Below, piece after piece: positions 52,700 through 61,293 of a stretch of 64,000 nucleotides of DNA; the first letter of the stretch is position 1; each line of letters starts with the position of its first letter. The DNA comes from Saprospira grandis DSM 2844. GTDB taxonomy: Bacteria > Bacteroidota > Bacteroidia > Chitinophagales > Saprospiraceae. The notes beneath the pieces were generated by a model that had not been told where the DNA came from, made no database searches, and saw only the letters and a list, made by a program, of their open reading frames with translations. The position numbers and the translations under genes are program-made. The stretch is from assembly GCF_000275825.1 (NCBI RefSeq), contig NZ_JH719942.1:3003669-3067668 (forward strand). The letters are read 5' to 3'.

Positions 52700-54055
52700 T
52701 TATTCGGTTTTATGGTAAATTTCTTCTGCTATTTTTGGCACTAAGGCGCCTATATCACCTGCGCCCAAACTCAATAAAAGGGCAGGGGGATCTTGGGCCA
52801 ATTTGTCAAGCAGTTCGGCCTGACCCACTAATTCTTTTTCGCCTAATTGCATAAGGGCCAAAATAGCCGCAGAATCAATACCCTCAATGGGCTCCTCTCT
52901 GGCCGGATAAATATCTAATAGGTAGAGCTGGTCCAAACCATCCAAAGCCGCCGCAAAGCCCTCTAGGAAGTCACGAGTGCGGCTAAATAAATGTGGCTGG
53001 AATATCCCTAGCAATTTCCGCTTCGGAAAAAGACTGCGGGCGGTCCGTATAGCCGCTTTTAATTCGGTGGGATGATGCGCATAATCATCTATAAATACTT
53101 TATTGGGCTGCTTGACCACCCACTCAAAACGCCGCCAAATGCCTCTAAAACTGCGCAAACCCTGGCGAATTTGCTCTTCACTAAGGCCCAATTCTAAAGC
53201 TACGGCTATAGCCGCCAAAGCATTTTCTACATTATGACGACCAGGCAAAGAGAAATTGAGGTCCTCCCAAAAATGCTCCGCCAATTGTGCATCAAAAACA
53301 AAGTTGGGAGCCTGCGCCCGAATCCTACTCGCCTGATAATCGGCAGTACTGCTGGCGCTATAATGGGCTATTTGGGCCTCAATACCTTCTTGCTCTATTG
53401 CTGTACCCTGGGCCAAAAAAAGCTGCTTGCTGCAAAGTCCCGCAAACTCATTAAAGCTATCGAGCAATTGCCCATGCTCCCCATAAATATCGAGATGGTC
53501 CGCATCCGTAGAAGTGATAATGCCAATTTCTGGACGCAGATGCAAAAAGGAACGATCAAATTCATCGGCCTCTACAACGACCCAATCCGAACTGCCCGCC
53601 ACAAAGTTACTCCCTAAATTATTGGCAATTCCACCCAAAAAGGCTGTGCAATCAATACCTCCGCTGCGGAGCAAATGAGTCAAAATAGAAGAAGTGCTAG
53701 TTTTGCCATGGGTGCCCGCCACCGCAATGGTCCGCCGCTCTTTAGAAATGAGGCCCAAGAGCTCGGAGCGCTTGAGCAAAGGCGTATCTGCCGCCTGAAA
53801 ATATTGTAGTTCGCTATTTTGGGTGGGAATAGCGGGGGTGTATACCGCCAAATCTACATCGGCTGGAATTTGATCGGCTTGTTCTGCATAATGAATTTGC
53901 ATGCCTTCTTCAACCAACTTTTTGGTCAGGGCCGTTTCGGTTTTATCATAGCCCAAAACTTGGGCCCCCAAATAATTAAAATAGCGGGCAAGGGCACTCA
54001 TCCCAATTCCACCAATTCCAACAAAATAGATCTTCTTAATAGAGGCTAAGGCCAT
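52700..54055 (-). CDS. murC: UDP-N-acetylmuramate-L-alanine ligase
   Basis: From ATG 54055 the protein is 451 residues. The nucleotide-sugar-binding GIGGIGMSA opens the N-domain (13-21), and the ATP loop is GTHGKTS at 114-120. It adds L-Ala to UDP-MurNAc, the first amino acid of the stem peptide. A start at 54091 adds 12 residues that run into the spacer and is unlikely. Confidence 0.96.
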   Translation of the reverse strand: MALASIKKIYFVGIGGIGMSALARYFNYLGAQVLGYDKTETALTKKLVEEGMQIHYAEQADQIPADVDLAVYTPAIPTQNSELQYFQAADTPLLKRSELLGLISKERRTIAVAGTHGKTSTSSILTHLLRSGGIDCTAFLGGIANNLGSNFVAGSSDWVVVEADEFDRSFLHLRPEIGIITSTDADHLDIYGEHGQLLDSFNEFAGLCSKQLFLAQGTAIEQEGIEAQIAHYSASSTADYQASRIRAQAPNFVFDAQLAEHFWEDLNFSLPGRHNVENALAAIAVALELGLSEEQIRQGLRSFRGIWRRFEWVVKQPNKVFIDDYAHHPTELKAAIRTARSLFPKRKLLGIFQPHLFSRTRDFLEGFAAALDGLDQLYLLDIYPAREEPIEGIDSAAILALMQLGEKELVGQAELLDKLAQDPPALLLSLGAGDIGALVPKIAEEIYHKTE

Positions 54056-54092
54056 GATTCGATTTTTATTAGGTGTAAGAAGTTGGTCCAAA

Positions 54093-54262
54093 TGGCGGCG
54101 GCGAAGCCGCCGCTACGGCCAAAGGCCGTAAACGGCCTAGCGATGTGAAAGGGTGGCCGCAGGCCAGACCAAGTTTTTGAGCAGAGCGAAAAAACGAAGG
54201 GCCGAGCAGACCTGCGAGCCCTGTAACGTAGCGCCGCAAGGCGAAGCCGCAGCGGAGGCCCC
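54093..54262 (-). repeat. GC-rich modular hairpin repeat, copy 18 (GGCCT/AGGCC type)
   Basis: Minus strand: head GGGGCCTCCGC, GCGGC hairpin, GGCGCTACG, GGGCTCGCAGGTCTGC, CTCGGCCCTTC, hairpin, GGTCTGG, tail CATCGCTAGGCC, ending in a GGCGGCTTCGCCGCC hairpin. It is in the same orientation as the flanking genes and lies between murG and murC, where it would be in the cluster transcript. Confidence 0.9.
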
Positions 54263-54270
54263 AAAACAGA

Positions 54271-55356
54271 CTACTTGATCAGCTGGAGGATCTCCTGAGC
54301 GATTTCTTGGGCGGCCTGAGGTTTGGCTAGACGTTTTGCGGCCTCTCCCAACTTTTGAATTTCTGCTTCATTTTGTAACAACTCCAAAGCTTGGGGAATC
54401 AGTTTTTCTCGGGCTTCGGCATCGGCTAACCAGAGGGCGGCCTCTTCTTCTGTAAGGGCCTTGGCATTGGCTGTTTGATGGTCTTCGGCCACATTGGGAG
54501 AGGGGACCAAAATAGCAGCTTTTCCGTTTTCGCAAAGCTCTGAAAGGGTAAGGGCGCCGGCTCTAGCGATGACCATATCGGCCATGGCATAGGCCAGGTC
54601 CATCCGTTGAATAAAGGCCTGAATCTTTAGGTTGGGGTACTTTTGGGCTAGGGGGTCAAACTCTTTAATATAGAGTTTGCCTGCTTGCCAGAGGACCTGC
54701 ACCTCTTGTTTTTGCAATTCTTCGACAAAGGGCAACATACTTTCGTTGAGGCTGCGAGCGCCTAGGCTGCCGCCCGTCAAGAAAATGGTTTTTTTATGGG
54801 GGTCGAAGCCATAAAAATCGAAAGCCTCGGTCCGTTTATCAGATTTTTGCAGTACATCCTTGCGAATGGGATTGCCAGTAAGCACAATTTTATCACTAGG
54901 AAAAAAGCGTTGCATATTGGGGTAAGCCACGCAGACCTTATCTACGCTTTTGCCCAAAATCTGGTTTGTTTTTCCGGCATAAGAGTTTTGTTCATGGACC
55001 AAAGCGGGGATCTTCATCATATTGGCCATTTTGACGGCCACTCCGCTAGCGTAGCCCCCCACGCCAATAGCGGCATCGGGTTGAAAGTCACGGATAATTT
55101 TTCGGGCTTTAGACATCGAGGCCCAGATCTTAAAGGGGAGCTTCCAGTTTTTGAGTAAACTTTGGCGGTTGAAGCCTGCGATAGGGAGGCCTTCGATGCG
55201 GTAGCCTGCTTCGGGCACCTTTTGCATTTCCATTTTTCCCTCTGCTCCTACAAAAAGGAATTCGGCTTGGGGGTCGGCCTGTTCTAAGGCTTGGGCGATG
55301 GCAATGGCTGGAAAAATATGGCCGCCGGTTCCCCCGCCACTAATTAGATATTTCAT
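54271..55356 (-). CDS. murG: UDP-GlcNAc:undecaprenyl-PP-MurNAc-pentapeptide GlcNAc transferase
   Basis: The 361-residue GT28 enzyme makes lipid II on the inner membrane. The signature SGGGTGGH is at 7-14, with the GGYASG and GGSLGA loops later. Its ATG overlaps the stop of ftsW (TAATG), a strong sign of translational coupling. Confidence 0.96.
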   Translation of the reverse strand: MKYLISGGGTGGHIFPAIAIAQALEQADPQAEFLFVGAEGKMEMQKVPEAGYRIEGLPIAGFNRQSLLKNWKLPFKIWASMSKARKIIRDFQPDAAIGVGGYASGVAVKMANMMKIPALVHEQNSYAGKTNQILGKSVDKVCVAYPNMQRFFPSDKIVLTGNPIRKDVLQKSDKRTEAFDFYGFDPHKKTIFLTGGSLGARSLNESMLPFVEELQKQEVQVLWQAGKLYIKEFDPLAQKYPNLKIQAFIQRMDLAYAMADMVIARAGALTLSELCENGKAAILVPSPNVAEDHQTANAKALTEEEAALWLADAEAREKLIPQALELLQNEAEIQKLGEAAKRLAKPQAAQEIAQEILQLIK

Positions 55357-56522
55357 TAAGCTGCTTCTTCTTTTGCTTCTTTCTTCGGTTGATTTTTTTC
55401 AATATTTCGGCTCACGCTCAGCATCACGCCAAAAGAGAGCCCCGTAAACATCAGGGAGGTTCCTCCCATACTCACAAAGGGGAGCGTGAGTCCCGTTACG
55501 GGCATCAAGTTCACATTTACGGCCATATGGGCAAAGGCCTGAATGACCATACTCGCGCAGAGGCCAAAGGCCAGCATAGCGCCAAAGGTTTTGGGGCTAC
55601 GGCGCACCATTCCAATTGTACGATAGAGGAGGGCCAAATAGAGCGCAACCACAAAGATGCCCCCAATGATGCCGTATTCCTCAATGATAATACAATAAAT
55701 ATAATCGGAGTAGGAGTGGGGCAAAAAGTGCGCTTGCACTCCATTGCCGGGGCCCACACCAAAGAACCCTCCACGAGCAATAGCCATTTTGGCCTGTTCT
55801 ACCTGAAAGACATCGCCAGAGCCAGAGCCATCCATAAAGCTGCGCAAGCGGCTCACCCAAGTATCTACACGGATCCAATCGACAAAATCGGAGAGAATAA
55901 CGAGCATGGCAAAAAGGCCCACGCCCAGCATGACCAAAGAAATCAGGCTGCGAATTTCTACCCGACCGATAAACATCAGCAAAATGCAGGTAAAGAAAAG
56001 GACCAGTGCGCTAGATAAATCGGAGGGGGCAATGAGCACACAAACCAGCAAAACGGGCAAAACTAGCTCTAAGAGCGAGCCTTTTTTCTCCTGTAAGAGT
56101 GAAATGGTTCGGGCCACATATAAAATGAGTGAAATCTTGGCAAAATCGGAGGTTTGGAAGGTAATGCCGACAAAAGGAATCTTAATCCAGCGGGAGGCCC
56201 CGTTTAGCTCTGTCCCGAAAAACATGGTAAAGAGGAGCATCAGGACCGAGAGGACCAGCATAATGGTGGACCAGCGGGCGTAGCGTTTATAGTGAATCAA
56301 ATGGGCAATATACATCACCACCACCGAGGCGATGAGCAGCATAATATGCTTGACGAGAAAAGACTCGGTGCCCACGCCGTTTCGGTTGGCCAGTACTTCT
56401 GCCGAGCTATAAACGGTCAGAATAGAAATAATGCCCAAAAGGCCAAGGACCAACCAAATGATTTGATCCCCTTGCAAAAGGGCGGCAATTCGCTTTTGAA
56501 AAACACTCATGCTAGAGCTCAT
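55356..56522 (-). CDS. ftsW: Peptidoglycan glycosyltransferase FtsW (SEDS family)
   Basis: The 388-residue SEDS protein has about 10 membrane helices. It includes the conserved FLPHSYSDYIYCIIIEEYG loop and the GLTLPFVSMGGTS C-terminal motif. It polymerises lipid II at the septum with its partner FtsI, also in this cluster. The C-terminal tail is Glu/Lys-rich. Confidence 0.95.
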   Translation of the reverse strand: MSSSMSVFQKRIAALLQGDQIIWLVLGLLGIISILTVYSSAEVLANRNGVGTESFLVKHIMLLIASVVVMYIAHLIHYKRYARWSTIMLVLSVLMLLFTMFFGTELNGASRWIKIPFVGITFQTSDFAKISLILYVARTISLLQEKKGSLLELVLPVLLVCVLIAPSDLSSALVLFFTCILLMFIGRVEIRSLISLVMLGVGLFAMLVILSDFVDWIRVDTWVSRLRSFMDGSGSGDVFQVEQAKMAIARGGFFGVGPGNGVQAHFLPHSYSDYIYCIIIEEYGIIGGIFVVALYLALLYRTIGMVRRSPKTFGAMLAFGLCASMVIQAFAHMAVNVNLMPVTGLTLPFVSMGGTSLMFTGLSFGVMLSVSRNIEKNQPKKEAKEEAA

Positions 56523-56528
56523 GGGCTA

Positions 56529-57905
56529 CTATTTTTTATTTCGATTGACGGTTAGATTCATCTGTATACTATGGCCTTTTTCTAAGAGTTGACGTTGCTC
56601 TTCCAAAATGGCCTTAAATTGATCGCCACGATCGATATAGTTTTTGAATAGGTCGAAGCTAGCGCAGGCGGGCGACAATAGAATATTATCTCCAGCTTGG
56701 GCATAGAGGCTGGCCAGTTTTATGGCTTCTGCCATAGAGGCAGCCTCCACAATATAGTCAGTTTTGGCAGCAAAGGCGGCCCTAATTGGGCGATTATCTA
56801 CCCCCAAACAAACAATAGCTTTTACGGGCTGCCCGATAAAGGGGAAAAGGCTACTATAATCATTGCCTTTATCTACTCCGCCAACAATCCAAACCGTTGG
56901 TGCTTGCATGGCTTCTAGGGCGTAGTAAACTGCTTCCACATTGGTGGCTTTACTATCATTGATATATTGAACACCGCCCAAAACCATTACTTTTTCCAAG
57001 CGGTGGGGGTGGTTTTCAAAGCTATCGAGGCCTTTTTGGGCCATTTCCTGAGAGATGCCTAGGCATTTGACGGCTTGCAAAGCCATTTTTATGTTCATCA
57101 GGTTATGGCGGCCCACCAAAGGAAGTTGATCTTGGACAAAGGCCCAATCTTCTACCCATAGCGCTTTGGCCTTTAGCTCGGGCCAATCTTGGGCCAAGCA
57201 ATTGGCCCGAGGTCCCTGATAATAGCGCTTTAAACCTGCGGGAATATAAGGATCTTCTTTGGGATAGATAAAAGGCTGCTCGGCTGTTTTATTTTGAATG
57301 AGGCGGAACTTGGAAGCCAGATAATTATCCATCTCATAGCCATAACGATCCAAATGATCGGGACTGACATTGGTCAAAATCATCAGTTCTGGAGCCAACT
57401 CATAACAGCGATCGAGCTGAAAGCTGCTCAGCTCTAGCACCATATATTCATCATCTTGGCCTTGGGCCAATTGCATGGCCCAACTCTGACCAATATTTCC
57501 CCCCAAGCCCACAGCATAACCCGCCGTTTTGAGCAAATGATAAAGGAGAGCTGTGGTCGTCGTTTTTCCATTGCTGCCCGTAATGCCAATCACTTTGGCC
57601 GAGCTATAACGAGCCGCTAGCTCAATCTCATCCCAAATGGGAATGCCCGCAGCGCTAGCTTTTTGAACCAAAGGGGCGGTATCTGGAATCCCCGGACTTT
57701 TAATAATCAGCTGAGCGGCCAAAATGCGCTCTTCGCTATGTCCGCCCTGCTCAAAGGGAATACCTGCAGCTCGTAAAATAGCTGCTCGGTCTGCCCGAAT
57801 GCTTCCCGCATCCGAAACAAAGACGTTTCCGCCTTTTTTTTGGGCCAAAAGGGCAGCGCCCAAGCCACTTTCTCCGGCGCCCAAAACAACAACTTGTTCC
57901 AACAT
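56529..57905 (-). CDS. murD: UDP-N-acetylmuramoyl-L-alanine-D-glutamate ligase
   Basis: The 458-residue Mur ligase adds D-Glu. The ATP loop GSNGKTTT follows GIT (110-117). The N-terminal GAGESGLG loop (9-16) binds the UDP part. It lies between mraY and ftsW with only 1 and 6 bp of space. Confidence 0.96.
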   Translation of the reverse strand: MLEQVVVLGAGESGLGAALLAQKKGGNVFVSDAGSIRADRAAILRAAGIPFEQGGHSEERILAAQLIIKSPGIPDTAPLVQKASAAGIPIWDEIELAARYSSAKVIGITGSNGKTTTTALLYHLLKTAGYAVGLGGNIGQSWAMQLAQGQDDEYMVLELSSFQLDRCYELAPELMILTNVSPDHLDRYGYEMDNYLASKFRLIQNKTAEQPFIYPKEDPYIPAGLKRYYQGPRANCLAQDWPELKAKALWVEDWAFVQDQLPLVGRHNLMNIKMALQAVKCLGISQEMAQKGLDSFENHPHRLEKVMVLGGVQYINDSKATNVEAVYYALEAMQAPTVWIVGGVDKGNDYSSLFPFIGQPVKAIVCLGVDNRPIRAAFAAKTDYIVEAASMAEAIKLASLYAQAGDNILLSPACASFDLFKNYIDRGDQFKAILEEQRQLLEKGHSIQMNLTVNRNKK

Positions 57906-57906
57906 C

Positions 57907-59160
57907 TTAGCGTATTTTCAAAGTGATGATGGTCAAAACGGCCAACAAAATACCCACAATCCAAAAGCGGCTAACAATTTTCGATTCATGCATGCCCTGC
58001 TTCTGAAAGTGGTGGTGCAAAGGCGACATCAAGAAGATGCGGCGCCCTTCTCCATATTTCTTTTTGGTATATTTAAAATAGCTTACTTGAATAATGACCG
58101 ATAGGTTTTCGGCCAAAAAGATTCCACAAAGCAAGGGAATCAAGAGCTCTTTGCGCAAGATAATCGCAATGGCAGCAATAATACCCCCCAAAGCCAAACT
58201 GCCCGTATCGCCCATAAAAACTTGGGCAGGATAAGCATTGTACCACAAAAAGCCAATGCAAGCCCCCAGAAAACAGGCAATAAATATGGTCATTTCTCCC
58301 ACATAGGGCAAATAGAGGACCCCCAGATAATCGGCCAAAATGTTGTTGCCCGATACATAGGCAAGAATCCCCAAAGTGGCCCCAATAATGGCGGAGGTTC
58401 CCGCCGCCAAACCATCTATTCCATCCGTTAAGTTGGCCGCATTAGATACGGCCGTAACAATCAAAATGACAAAGGGAATAAAGAGCAACCACACCCACTG
58501 AGGCGCATTATCGCCCAAAAACCAAAGGAAATCGGTATAATCTAGCTCATTGCCCTTAAAAAAAGGCACATTGGTCATGGTCGATTTTACATAATAAAGC
58601 TCTTCCTTATCGCCCAAACGCTCCAGTTGAACCTGAACCGTATCAATCACTTCATAGTTGCCTTGGGCCAGTTGCTCGGCATTTACTCGGACCACAACAT
58701 CAGAATGGAAAAGCATGGTAGCGCCCACAATGCCGCCCAAAACGACCTGTCCCAAAATCTTGTATTTTCCACTCAAACCCGCCTTAGATCGCGTCAGCTT
58801 AAAGTAATCATCAATAAAGCCAATAGCCCCCATCCAAACGGTAGAGAGCAACATCAACTGAATGTAGACATTGCTCAAATCGGCCAATAATAGACAAGGG
58901 AGAATAATGGCCATATGAATCAGAATTCCCCCCATGGTCGGCGTGTTGGCCTTGAGCTCCTCTCCAGGAAGGCCCAAAGCCCGCTGTTTTTCTAGCATCT
59001 GCCGCCGCTTGATCCAGCCAATAATGCGGCCCCCCATCAAAAGCGAAATAATCAGGGAAATAATAATGGCCAGCGCTGCCCGAAAGCTAATAAACTGAAA
59101 AAGGCTGGCGCCAGGAAAATCGTACTGTTGTTCTAGGTAGTCAAATAAATGAAATAACAT
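57907..59160 (-). CDS. mraY: Phospho-N-acetylmuramoyl-pentapeptide transferase
   Basis: The 417-residue inner-membrane enzyme makes lipid I. Three acidic motifs are visible: [19 protein letters not shown] and [12 protein letters not shown], and the diagnostic MSPLHHHFQ follows. The ~10 helix layout fits. An insert in the middle (about residues 170-210, [20 protein letters not shown]) is longer than in E. coli and is a plausible Bacteroidota feature. Confidence 0.96.
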   Translation of the reverse strand: MLFHLFDYLEQQYDFPGASLFQFISFRAALAIIISLIISLLMGGRIIGWIKRRQMLEKQRALGLPGEELKANTPTMGGILIHMAIILPCLLLADLSNVYIQLMLLSTVWMGAIGFIDDYFKLTRSKAGLSGKYKILGQVVLGGIVGATMLFHSDVVVRVNAEQLAQGNYEVIDTVQVQLERLGDKEELYYVKSTMTNVPFFKGNELDYTDFLWFLGDNAPQWVWLLFIPFVILIVTAVSNAANLTDGIDGLAAGTSAIIGATLGILAYVSGNNILADYLGVLYLPYVGEMTIFIACFLGACIGFLWYNAYPAQVFMGDTGSLALGGIIAAIAIILRKELLIPLLCGIFLAENLSVIIQVSYFKYTKKKYGEGRRIFLMSPLHHHFQKQGMHESKIVSRFWIVGILLAVLTIITLKIR

Positions 59161-59204
59161 AAGCTCTTTTCTGCCTCAAGGGCTATGAATAATGGTTCTT
59201 TTTT

Positions 59205-59353
59205 GGGGCTGCCCCTCGCTTCGCTCGGGTCGGGCTGTTTCGCAGCTCGCTGTTCGCTCGGCCCTTCGCTTTTTTTCGCTTTGCTCAAAAAAGCTCGGTC
59301 TGGCCTGCGGCCACTGCTGTCCATCCCTCAGCCAAGGCGCTACGCGCCTTTTT
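59205..59353 (+). repeat. GC-rich modular hairpin repeat, copy 19 (GGCTG/CAGCC type)
   Basis: Head GGGGCTGCC, CTCGCTTCGCTCGGG hairpin, GGGCTGTTTC, GCAGCTCGCTGTTCGCTCGG core, a GCTTTTTT..AAAAAAGC hairpin, GGTCTGG, CCTGCGG hairpin, ACTGCTGTCC, tail CATCCCTCAGCC, AAGGCGC..GCGCCTT hairpin. It lies between the LRR gene and mraY, opposite to their direction. Confidence 0.92.
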
Positions 59354-59373
59354 GGGCCCGTAAATTACAGCAG

Positions 59374-60423
59374 TTAAAAGAGTATTTCACAATCTGGCAG
59401 ATATTTTCGGCAGTTTTCTTTCTCCTTTTCTAGAAAAGGGTTGCCTCTGAGGTCCAATTTCTTGAGATTTTTTAAGCGCTTAAAGGATTTGGGCAGGGAT
59501 TGCAGCTCATTATGGCTAAGGTCAAGATATTCTAGGTTTTTCATATATCTCATAGCTTTTGGGACCGACTTTAAGTGAGAATGGGCCAATAAAAGCGTTT
59601 TTACAGGACTATTTTTATAGAATTTTTTAGACGAAACTAAGCCAAATCGCATATTGTAGTGACTGCCATCCCCCAAATAACTTGCATTGATATGCCTTAA
59701 GTTGGGGAACTGATTAAATAGTTGGTCAATATCTACTAACCTTGGGTTATGACTAACATCTATATAGCTTAGCTTATGGGCCCTTATGCTGTCTCGACTA
59801 GGCAAGAAAATAAAGTCATTATGAGAAAGAATTAAGCTGTCTAGTTCCTTTAATTTAAAAAGCGCATCACCTGCAGCAACAATCTTGTTATGACTGAGGT
59901 CGAGATATTTTAAATTGGGGAAAACAGCAAATTCTTCATAGAGCATGCTTAGCTCTGTATGCTTAATGATGAGCTTTTCTAGACTAGGGCTGGCTAATAT
60001 TTTGGGTGTTGGAACCGGCTTTGTTCTATCGATAGGAAGCTCTTCTGTTAGATAAAATCTTTTTAAGTTTTTTATGGGGTTGTAGCTTAGATCCAAATAG
60101 CGAATCTTAGGAGAATAAAGGAATCGCGTAACATCAGCTATTTCAAATTGATTATGAGAAGCATCAATCCATTCTAGCTGTTTTGTCTCTAGAAAAGAGC
60201 CTAAGGGAAATCCCTGCAATTTGTTTTCGCTTAAATTTAGATGGGTCAATTGATGGAGCTCTGAAAAACGGGGATCTAGATTACCTAAATTCTGCTTAGA
60301 TAAATCTAGAATTTTGGCCTCTTCTTTATGTGCAAAGGCCTCGGATAGACTGTTGTAGCTTTGTGCTTTTAGTTGGGCAAATAGTAGTAGGTAAAGGGCT
60401 AAAAAGAGGGTAGTTTTGGGCAT
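59374..60423 (-). CDS. Exported leucine-rich-repeat protein
   Basis: The 349-residue protein has a signal peptide (to about LKAQ, 21). It then has about a dozen leucine-rich repeats of the typical LxxLDLSxN type, e.g. LTHLNLSENKLQGFP, IRYLDLSYNPIKNL, LEYLDLSHNELQSLP, LKKLDLRGNPF, with a Cys-capped end (CRKYLPDCEILF). It is probably a surface binding protein. It sits inside the dcw cluster between murE and mraY but shows no link to wall synthesis, and has its own promoter-like motif. Confidence 0.87.
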   Translation of the reverse strand: MPKTTLFLALYLLLFAQLKAQSYNSLSEAFAHKEEAKILDLSKQNLGNLDPRFSELHQLTHLNLSENKLQGFPLGSFLETKQLEWIDASHNQFEIADVTRFLYSPKIRYLDLSYNPIKNLKRFYLTEELPIDRTKPVPTPKILASPSLEKLIIKHTELSMLYEEFAVFPNLKYLDLSHNKIVAAGDALFKLKELDSLILSHNDFIFLPSRDSIRAHKLSYIDVSHNPRLVDIDQLFNQFPNLRHINASYLGDGSHYNMRFGLVSSKKFYKNSPVKTLLLAHSHLKSVPKAMRYMKNLEYLDLSHNELQSLPKSFKRLKNLKKLDLRGNPFLEKEKENCRKYLPDCEILF

Positions 60424-60516
60424 CTTGGCTAATTTTAAAAGTCATTTAAGGTTTTATTCTTAAATGACTTTAGTGTGCAAATATTAAATGGAGGGGAAAT
60501 ATTTCACCTAAGCTTT

Positions 60517-60548
60517 AAAAGGTAGTAACTTTTTAGTATAAACGCAAA
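60517..60548 (-). promoter_or_regulatory. Shared promoter motif, copy 4 (LRR gene)
   Basis: Minus strand: TTTGCG, GTTTATACTAAAAAGTTAC, TACCTTTT, 94 bp before the LRR ATG. Matches the motif of the two large paralogues. Confidence 0.55.
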
Positions 60549-60559
60549 TTTATTTTTTA

Positions 60560-60809
60560 GGGGCCTCCCGCCTTCGGCGGGCGGTTACTCCCGTTGGTCG
60601 TCGAAGACGCCCTAAAGGGCTTGTTGTCGTTCGGCAGCTCGCTGTTACTTGCTTCGCTGCCTCGGCTCCCGTTGGTCGGGTCGCTCGGCCCTGCGCGGGC
60701 GAAGCCCGCTTGGTCTGGCCTACGGCCACCCCTGCACATCGGTTACTCCCTTTGGTCGTCGAAGACGCCCTAAAGGGCTTGTTGTGGCCTGCGGCCCTAC
60801 GGGCCTGCT
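60560..60809 (+). repeat. GC-rich modular hairpin repeat, copy 20 (with two submodules)
   Basis: Head GGGGCCTCCC, GCCTTCGGC hairpin, submodule (GGTTACTCCCGTTGGTCGTC, GACGCCCTAAAGGGC hairpin, GTTGTCG), core GCAGCTCGCTGTT interrupted by a TCCCGTTGGTCGGG segment, CTCGGCCCT, GCGGGCGAAGCCCGC hairpin, GGTCTGG, CCTACGG hairpin, CATCG, then a second submodule ending GTTGTGGCC in place of the CTAGGCC tail, and GGCCTACGGGCC. This is the clearest case of module shuffling. Confidence 0.88.
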
Positions 60810-60910
60810 ATATGGACTGTAGGTTGAAACCTACAGCCAATTAACGAATGCATTTTTGTGTTCAATGGAGGGTTGAAACCCTCCATAAATAAACATTTTA
60901 GCCCTTCTTT
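60810..60910. other. Spacer with short perfect hairpins
   Basis: No gene. Two hairpins, GTAGGTTGAAACCTAC (60830-60845 region) and GGAGGGTTGAAACCCTCC (near 60870), share the GGTTGAAACC type with loops of the second repeat family and of the paralogues' 3' flank. Confidence 0.6.
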
Positions 60911-61141
60911 GCTGATGGAGCCTAGTGGAACAGAAAATCCCCTCGAATGAGGGGATGGCGATTTTCTAGTTAGCCTAGGGCCTTGGCCCTAGGGTTCCTA
61001 TGAAATTTATGGGGGAGACAAAACAAAATCAAACAACCGAAGAAAAAATAATCCTTGTTCAAAGCGGTAGAGGATTTTAATCCTCTCCGCACTATAGATG
61101 TAGAATGGAGTTGTTGTATGGCTGCTGGTTTCAACCTGCAG
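60911..61141 (+). repeat. Second hairpin repeat family, copy 2
   Basis: About 231 bp matching 28109-28333 throughout, with small substitutions and one 6-base insertion-like difference (GAGACAAAACAAAATC versus GAGAAAAATC). It keeps all the hairpins. Confidence 0.9.
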
Positions 61142-61151
61142 CCACAGCTAG

Positions 61152-61285
61152 CAGGCGGCGAAGCCGCCGCAGGCCTAGGGATGGACAGCAGTGGCCGTTA
61201 GGCCAGACCAAGGCGCTGAAAGCGCCGAAGGGCCGAGCGAACAGCGAGCTGCGACACAGCCCGGCCGCCGAAGGCGGCAGGCCCC
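61152..61285 (-). repeat. GC-rich modular hairpin repeat, copy 21 (hybrid type)
   Basis: Minus strand: head GGGGCCTGCC, GCCGCCTTCGGCGGC hairpin, GGGCTGTGTC, core GCAGCTCGCTGTTCGCTCGG, GGCGCTTTCAGCGCC hairpin, GGTCTGG, GGCCTAACGGCC hairpin, ACTGCTGTCC, tail CATCCCTAGGCC, GGCGGC hairpin. The tail has the CATCCC of the first type but AGGCC matching its own GGCCT head. Confidence 0.9.
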
Positions 61286-61293
61286 AAAAAACA

